This document shows positions 57,621 through 64,000 of a stretch of DNA of 64,000 bases, one piece after another (the first letter of the stretch is position 1; each line of letters opens with the position of its first letter). A program made the translations under genes and the position numbers. The DNA is from Dasyornis broadbenti (lineage: Eukaryota > Chordata > Aves > Passeriformes > Dasyornithidae): positions 466,749 to 530,748 of the forward strand of contig VZRN01002233.1 of the NCBI GenBank assembly GCA_013397935.1, given 5' to 3'. A model generated the notes under the pieces. It did not search any database. It worked only from the letters and a program-made list of their open reading frames with translations, and was not told where the DNA came from.

Positions 57621-59574
57621 GGTGAGGAATCCTTCGGTCACTGCCAAGTCCAAGCTTTCTCATTTTCGGAATGAGCAGATTCCTCTGAGATGGCTGAGCG
57701 GGGAGTCAGCTCTAATTTGTTATATACATCAGCCAGTTCCAATTAATGCCTCCGTGAAGCAATCCATTTGTTACTCAGGGGAAGGAGGAAAGGGTTGTGA
57801 ACATTTTTTGGGATCTTCCAAGCTTGTCCTCTCCCCCTCACCCACAGGAGGAACAATTTCTCTGGCCCAAGCAACCCAGTTACAAGGGAAGAGAAGCCAA
57901 AATAAATGTGAAACTCTCCTTTTCCTCCAGCTTCCTCGAGCACACATTATGCATAAATTACAGGGACGGAGGGGAAAAGAGAAAAGCTCATACAAGAGAG
58001 TTTCTGCTTGTTGTTGTTTGGGTTAAATTGTTGGCGTTCAGGAAAATTCAGGAAACCAGAGGTATCATTTGAAATAGACACCAAAATATGAAATGGCTTC
58101 ACTTTCTCATTCTCAGCAAATCATCTCTGTGATTGTAGTCCAGTCTGACAACCAGAAGCAGTGAGATCATGGCAGTAACCAAGCCAGCCAGACAATACTG
58201 AGACTAAACTTCTCTCCGCCTGCTCCCCCTCCCACAATTCACCCCCAAAGCCTGATTTTAAGCCAGGTCAGCTCCCTCAGAGCAGAGATCCTCAGCTGGC
58301 AACTCTCTCCCCCAACCTGCCTGCGCCCAGGAATAAAAGCAAGGTAGGTGAGCATTGCCTCTTCTCCAGCTCCCTCGAAAAGAGGGGAGAAGGTGTCAGT
58401 CAAAAACGTATTTAAGCAGCAAATTCCAGCTCCATGATGACTCCTGTGCCTGAGCAATTCCCTTTCAGCTTCCTTATTGCCCTTGGAATGTGCTATTGGG
58501 AGGAAATCCGGGGGCACCAGCAAGGGGGGCAGGCAGGGATGGGGAGCACTGGTTTGGGCAGGCTCTTCCCTTACGGAATGGCACAGGTAGGAATGAGATC
58601 CCAGCCTTCCCAATTCCCCATTTATCCTCCTGCATTGCACAAGGCAGCTCAGGCATGGCCTTCACTGGGAGAGCCTGTCCAAAATGGATTTATTTTTAAA
58701 TTATTTTATTTTACAAATTGTCCACATCAGTTGTTGCAACTCATGTACATTTTAGCACCTCTGTGCCAACTGAGAGTACTTGATTTTAATTAAATCCTAC
58801 ACCATGAAAAATATTTCTGTTGTTCATAGCTAAATTTCTCCATGACTTATTTCTATATATTTTGCTTCGAATTTAATTTGCTTTTTTTATTATATGGCCT
58901 TCATATAAACCCCGCCTTTCCATAGCATAGTCATATATATATATATAATTTCTAAAATAGCAGCTTGTTAGGCTCCAATAAAAAATACTTGCTGGGCCTT
59001 CCAAAAAGTTCCTTCAGATTAGATAATGCCTATTTATCTAAAATATCAAATGGGTAGAGAGAAACATCAACAGAGAAAGCGATAGGCACACCAGAGGCTT
59101 CCTTTCCTTCTCCTTCTGAAGAGACTTTAAAGCTGAATAAACACCTTGGAAAAGCACAAGCAATAGCGGGATCTCCTGGGTTCTGAACCTGACCTTTCCG
59201 AGTTAAAAATACACATTTTCCAGGCTGATCCTACAAACCCTCCCTCACAGGAGCCTTCCCGCTGATTCCACGCCAGCCCTTCCAGGGGATCCATGGGATG
59301 GGATCTCTCAGGTCACGCTGGAGTTTGTTAATTCTTCTGTTTTCTGGAGCAGGCAAAAGCATTCCCGCCATGCCTCCTCAGCATTAATTTCCTGCTCCGG
59401 GTGATTAGCATATAAATCTAAAAGCATGTGTTGGGAATTTTTTTTTTTTTTTTTTGCCATATTCAGTACGACATTAATCTTATTAGCTCAGGTAAACAAC
59501 TAACAGCTATTAAAGAGAGTGCCATTTATCAGGAAGCAGTTAACCCTTCGGAGCACACGGCAGGAACGTGGATT
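57621..59574. other. Intronic DNA without recognised genes
   Basis: Contains a short (AT)n at 58933-58947 and an 18-base T run at 59438-59455. AT-leaning unique sequence lies at about 58690-59060. Nothing else is supported. Confidence 0.5.
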
Positions 59575-59835
59575 TCACAGAATCCCGGAATCAGAGAGGT
59601 TGGAAAAGTCCTCCAAGACCATGGAGTCCAGCCTGTAGCCCATCCTCACCTTGTCCCCCGCTCCTGGGACACCTCCAGGAATGGGGTCTCACCACCTCCC
59701 TGGGCAGCCCATTCCCAACCCCTGATCACCCTTTTGTGGCTGAACACCCAAATGCCCCTCAGGAAACTCCCACCTCCTGGTGACATCTCCCTGCTGCTGG
59801 GGCAGGGAACAACACTGCACCTTGAGGGTTCATGT
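59575..59835 (-). mobile_element. CR1 LINE fragment, diverged
   Basis: TTCACAGAATCCCGGAATCA, GAGGTTGGAAAAGTCCTCCA and GACCATGGAGTCCAGCC match the subfamily at 8200 and 20194. The body then diverges (GGGACACCTCCAGGAATGGG, TCACCACCTCCCTGGGCAGC). The right-hand limit is uncertain. Confidence 0.85.
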
Positions 59836-62800
59836 CCCTCTCCACCGGGGCACAGGAGCCCCAGCCAAGCCCCCTCCACGCCCTGGGGCAGCTCAGGCTC
59901 CTTATCAGACACAGGGAAGGGGCTGCCCAGAGCCTGGGAAGGAAGGGAAGGAAGGGTGCAGCCCGGGTGGAAAGCAGCAGGACTCTGAACCCGCTAATCA
60001 CGGGGAGGAGTCTGCAGAACCTCCCTGGGGAACAAAGCAGGTGAACCCAAGTGGCCCCGGAAACACCTGTGTGAGCTGGGGGCTGGCTCTAAGGGGCGCG
60101 CACCAACATCACTCCAGCTCCCCTGCTCCTGGGAGAGCAATCTGGGCTTTTCCCTGGGCTCTGGGAGGAGCTGGAGATGTGCACACCCTGCTCAGGGCAG
60201 GGCGTGGCTCTCACACCCCTCACTCCCCTGCTGCCATCGCAGTGACATCGCGGTGTGACACGGAATGGTGAACGCGCTCACGCTTCTCGTCCTTCACTGC
60301 CACGACAGAAAGCCTGAAACTGCTTCTCACCTCACCCCCTGGGAGCTCCTCTCTCCCTTGGTGAGGATCATTCCCGTTTAGAGAGCCCATGGACCACGTC
60401 CCCACTGTCCCCTGCCCCTGTCCCCCACTCACATTTCTCAGAGATTTTAGGTCCTCACCACAACCAGCAGCTGAAAAGAACACACTGGGGAGCCCAGATC
60501 CCTACACCTCCGGTGGTCCCTGACAGTGAAAATGTGGCCTTGGGTGAAACCAAGAGCCAGCCCAGGTGGAGGGAATCCTGCCAGACAAGGAGACAGGGCC
60601 TTTGGAACAGTCTGGGGGCTCCTGGGGCATCCCACCTGCCTGAGCTCTGCTTTGTCCCCCCAGTCTGGAATCCAGCACACAGACAGGATCTGCCCATCCC
60701 AGACCACTGCCAGCTATTTTTTCCCCCATAGGTATGAAAACAGCTATTTTTTGTTGAAGAAGTGCCACATCTCTGCACCAGCTGCTAAATAGCGCAGAAA
60801 ACTCACATCCCATCAGTTTTTCCGAGCCCCAGAAAGTGAGAGTTCACACAGAGTGAACCCAGCTGATCCCAAATGGAAGTTTGGAGAAGAGAAGTGAACA
60901 AGGATAGGAAAAAGTGTATTCTTTTTATGTGCACAGCCCCCTTCAAAGTCCTAGAAATAAACCTCTATTTTTCTGCCTCCATAACGCCTCAATTCCCCCA
61001 AGGGAAAAAAAAATCAAGGAAAAAATTGAAAAGAGAAGGTTTGGAGGAGAGAAGCAACATGAGCCCAGCGCTCGGCAGTGCCCAAACTCCACAAAGACCC
61101 AGGCTCTGCCCCGCGGCCTTTTCCAGCAGCAAGGGAAGGGTGAGAAATGGAAATCTCAGTGCCCAGAATTGCCCTTGCAGGCTCACCCCGGGGCTTTACA
61201 GCAGTGCTATCAGCACATCTCCTGCCTGGCCCTGCCACTCACAGGGGCTGCGGCTCTCTGGCCTGATGGAGTATCGATCCCCCGGAGTGCAAAGTCCAGC
61301 ATGCCATTAGTCCAATCTGTTTTCAAGCTGACACAATCCCGTCATTTGTCATCTTCTCCTGTCCTGCTGTGTTTGTTTAGGAGCAGGATATTTGCTTTAT
61401 CTGTCACTTCCCAATCCTCACTGTATTCTTTGCCTGACACGGAGTTTATTGGGTCCACAGTTTTCTCAGAGTCATTAACAAGGGAGACTTGGACGCGCTG
61501 ATGGAATCACTGGAAAATGAAGATGCCGATAGCTTGGGAAGCATTTGTGAGTTAAAGTATGTTTGGAGTTCATATTTGAAACTGGATTTCAGGGGAGAAA
61601 TTCCTAAAAAGCCTTCACTTTCTACAGCAAGGGTGTGAAAAAGGCCAGCAGAAGCCTGGCAGGTGACTGCATCAATGAAAACACCTGAGAGAAACAGCCA
61701 GCTCAGAAACCGCCTCCGAAATTTCTTAAAAGCAAGGATAGAAATCCCTGAAATCATCAGTCATGAAAGCAGAGCTTGCAGGAAATGCCCAGAGACATAG
61801 ATCCCATGTTACGAGTCTGTTGCATTGCAAACTTGCAGTTTTCTTTTTTATCTTTCCTATTGAAGAGCTGTTGCTTGCAAAAATCTCTCCAAAAAGATCA
61901 GTTGAAGGTTCTACCTCATCATTTTCACCTATTTTACCACTCACTATTAACTCTAGAAATAGAAGTTAGCACAGACGTTTTTATCATAACCATTGGTATT
62001 GTTGCACTCACAGACATGAAAAGCACCACGAGAGCAGCATCTGTTTGTTGCCACCATTTATAGCCATTTTATGATTTTTTTTTTTTTTTTATGTAGATAA
62101 CCCTTCATTGCTCAAGTGCCCATGACACAGCGATGGGAGTAGGGCCTGACCAATTCCCCAGGGAAAATCTTGCTGTTATTAAAGCACTAAACCCCAAACA
62201 TTGGCTCAGTCTGGTGAATCCACATTTAGGAACCTGCATCACCTCCCAGGGAATCCACAAACAGCAAGCGCAGAATCCGTTTTCCACCTACAAAATCCAT
62301 GTTTTCGTTGAAGGGAATATGCAGTTTTTAAATCTGCAGATTCCTTTGGAACTTCCCACATTTCATTATTGCAGGGGGTCTAAAAATCAGAGCAGGCAGG
62401 GCAGGTCTCCTCAGGCCACACTCTGGGGTGTTTAATTACAAAGTGAGAGGCAGCCCTGGGCGCTGGGGCTGCCAGCAAGGCACCTTCGAGCCAGCATTCC
62501 CAGGAAAGCCAGGCCAGCTCTCCTAAAAGCCTCCCAATATTGGTTATCCTTTTCCTTTCCCAAATTTCAGAGTGCCCCTGTGGAATGGGATTGGGTCCCC
62601 TGCATCCCAATCCCTGCAGCTGGGGAGGTTTGAGGTTGTATTCGCTGGATTCAGGTCCACGCTGAGCTCTGCACACTCAGAATCATTTATCTGCACTGAA
62701 GAGCAGCTTCAGCTGAGCCTGGAAATGTCTCATTTTCAGCAGAACTGTCCCCAAACCTCCCTCCACGCTGCAGCCTCAACTGCAGGTTCTGCTTTTGTCC

Positions 62801-63439
62801 TTCACCACTGTCTAATAATTTACTCAATATCAGAGCCTTTCTGAGAGGCAAACTGCTGTAACCACTCACCCTTCTCGCCTTTTCCGGTTTGTTTTTCGGG
62901 CAGCAAAAGCTCTGGGACACGAAGGGGTTAAAGTCACATTGATCTCCTTCTCTACGTCCCAAATTCTCCAAACTCGATTTGCTCCACTCTGGGTAAGAGC
63001 ACAGCACCCCTGGCTCTGCACATCCCCTCTCTGCGCGCCTTTAGCTGGGCCTTTCCATCACCTTTTTTCTAAAGCAAATTACCCAGTTTTCGTATTAAAA
63101 TATGTTCTGGGAGATGGGCACAGAACTAAAAGGACGTGGAGGAAGTAAATGAGAAGCCTGGATAATTTAGGAGTTGGCATTTCCGGGGTTCTGGAAACCT
63201 CTCTGAATCCAGCATCCCTCTGAGACTGGGATTAGGGAGGTTGCAGATCACAGGATACACTCTTCAATAAAATTTTAACCATTCTCATTAGCCAGCAGAA
63301 GTCCCCACACATCTGTCCAGCTGTTGGGGTTGTCTGTGCTCCCTCGGAGCTGCAAAGGCACTGAGGGCAGCACTTCCAGGGAAGAGGGGGAGGCTCCCTC
63401 CTCTCCAGGGCAGGGAATTCACACCAGGCTCTGGATCCC
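59836..63439. other. Intronic DNA without recognised features
   Basis: Unique DNA with a T run at 62075-62090. Frames of 145-195 codons at 60873-61501 overlap each other and resemble no known protein. Confidence 0.5.
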
Positions 63440-63830
63440 TGTCACTCAGAGCCCCACAGATGTTCGCCCAGTTTACTGCTCCTTGCTTGCAGGTTGCTGC
63501 AGTAATTGGTTGAAAGGGGGGAAAGAAAATAGCAAACTACCGCTAATAATACAATAAAAGCAAATTCTGGCCAGCACAATAAAAATGGGAGGCAGTTTAT
63601 GCTTTCTGGGCGAGCAGTTTGTGAATTTATGGACAAAAAGGCCTCTGCCTTCTCTCCCTTACACATATTGGGGATAAGGTTACATTTTATTTGTAGGGAA
63701 TTTTATGGCAGCAAAGGCCATTCATTAAAGAAAGCAAAAGAGCAGAGAAAAACCAGATGATTGTTACCCAGAAATCCTCATCAGCTCTCCCCCAGTTGTT
63801 TATCCTTTAACTTTTTAAAGGAATTTTTAG
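63440..63830. other. Candidate conserved non-coding element (unverified)
   Basis: The unique block has GCAGTAATTGGTTG, CTACCGCTAATAATACAATAA, CAGTTTATGCTTTC and GGCCATTCATTAAAG. Homeodomain-type and SOX-like cores are dense, and no repeat interrupts it. Confidence is limited. Confidence 0.3.
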
Positions 63831-63983
63831 ACAAAGATGCTTTCTTTCCCCTCTGGAGAAGAAAAAGGAGTGGGGGGAAGACGTACAGTCTCACCCAGGC
63901 GCCTTTCAGAGCTCTCTGGGCAGCGCCCTGAAAACAACTTTCCCTTTAATGAAGACCTTTCTGGAGCTCTCTTCAATATTCAC

Positions 63984-64000
63984 AAAAAAAAAAAAAAAAA
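63984..64000. repeat. Poly-A run at the window edge (at least 17)
   Basis: The window ends inside this homopolymer, so its full length and right flank are unknown. Confidence 0.9.

Larger units (their letters stand above)
6045..64000 (-). other. PRDM16: PRDM16 intron 1 (distal 58 kb)
   Basis: Intron 1 enters from the right of the window and ends at the acceptor at 6045. The first coding exon, which encodes the short N-terminal peptide, is not in the window. Mammalian PRDM16 also has very long first introns, so 58 kb without an exon is expected. I saw no alternative coding exon with convincing splice sites and protein similarity on either strand. Confidence 0.8.

Overview
This window reads as vertebrate, and specifically bird, nuclear DNA. 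Protein-coding content is very sparse. Fourteen recognisable CR1 non-LTR retrotransposon fragments are present, with the typical avian 3' end (cores such as TTCCAACCCAAACC followed by TTCTATGATTC-like repeats), along with scattered short homopolymer and microsatellite tracts. There are no bacterial-type operons, phage, CRISPR arrays or RNA genes that I can support. A passerine is plausible from the CR1 flavour, but I cannot fix the order from sequence alone.

The only coding sequence I can support is one internal exon on the minus strand, at 5695-6044. It is the second coding exon of PRDM16 and encodes the acidic linker plus the first part of the PR (SET-like) domain. It has a clean polypyrimidine/AG acceptor and a GTAAGC donor, is 350 nt long, enters in phase 1 and leaves in phase 0. 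Everything else is therefore most simply intron: 1-5694 is the start of intron 2, and 6045-64000 is the 3' part of a very long intron 1. Most long open frames in the window are chance frames, many of them running through CR1 copies or low-complexity DNA.

Layout: 0-6 kb holds an A/C-only tract, homopolymers and the exon. 6-22 kb holds five CR1 fragments, many A/T runs, a (TTTG)n array, and a CpG-retaining homeobox-motif-rich stretch near 19.4-19.9 kb. 22-38 kb is repeat-poor except for two CR1 pieces and a CATC-type microsatellite, and contains candidate regulatory blocks near 25.4, 34.1 and 37.1-37.8 kb. 38-49.2 kb is the CR1-dense part, with seven copies in both orientations, a decayed 24-bp minisatellite at 40.2-40.4 kb, and a composite at 48.0-48.7 kb. 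That composite is a homeodomain-motif-rich AT block, then a short CpG island, then a hexamer array whose minus strand is a near-ideal G-quadruplex array. 49-64 kb is again repeat-poor, with a second CpG-island-like segment at 57.06-57.62 kb, candidate regulatory blocks, a 19-base assembly gap and a single CR1.

In function, the window is regulatory/intronic territory of one developmental transcription factor gene. The most interesting signals are not genes: they are two orphan CpG-rich segments inside intron 1, the adjacent G4 array, and several blocks that look like conserved non-coding elements. All regulatory calls are inferences from composition and motifs, and they need whole-genome alignment and chromatin data to confirm. 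I found no convincing undescribed multi-gene system.
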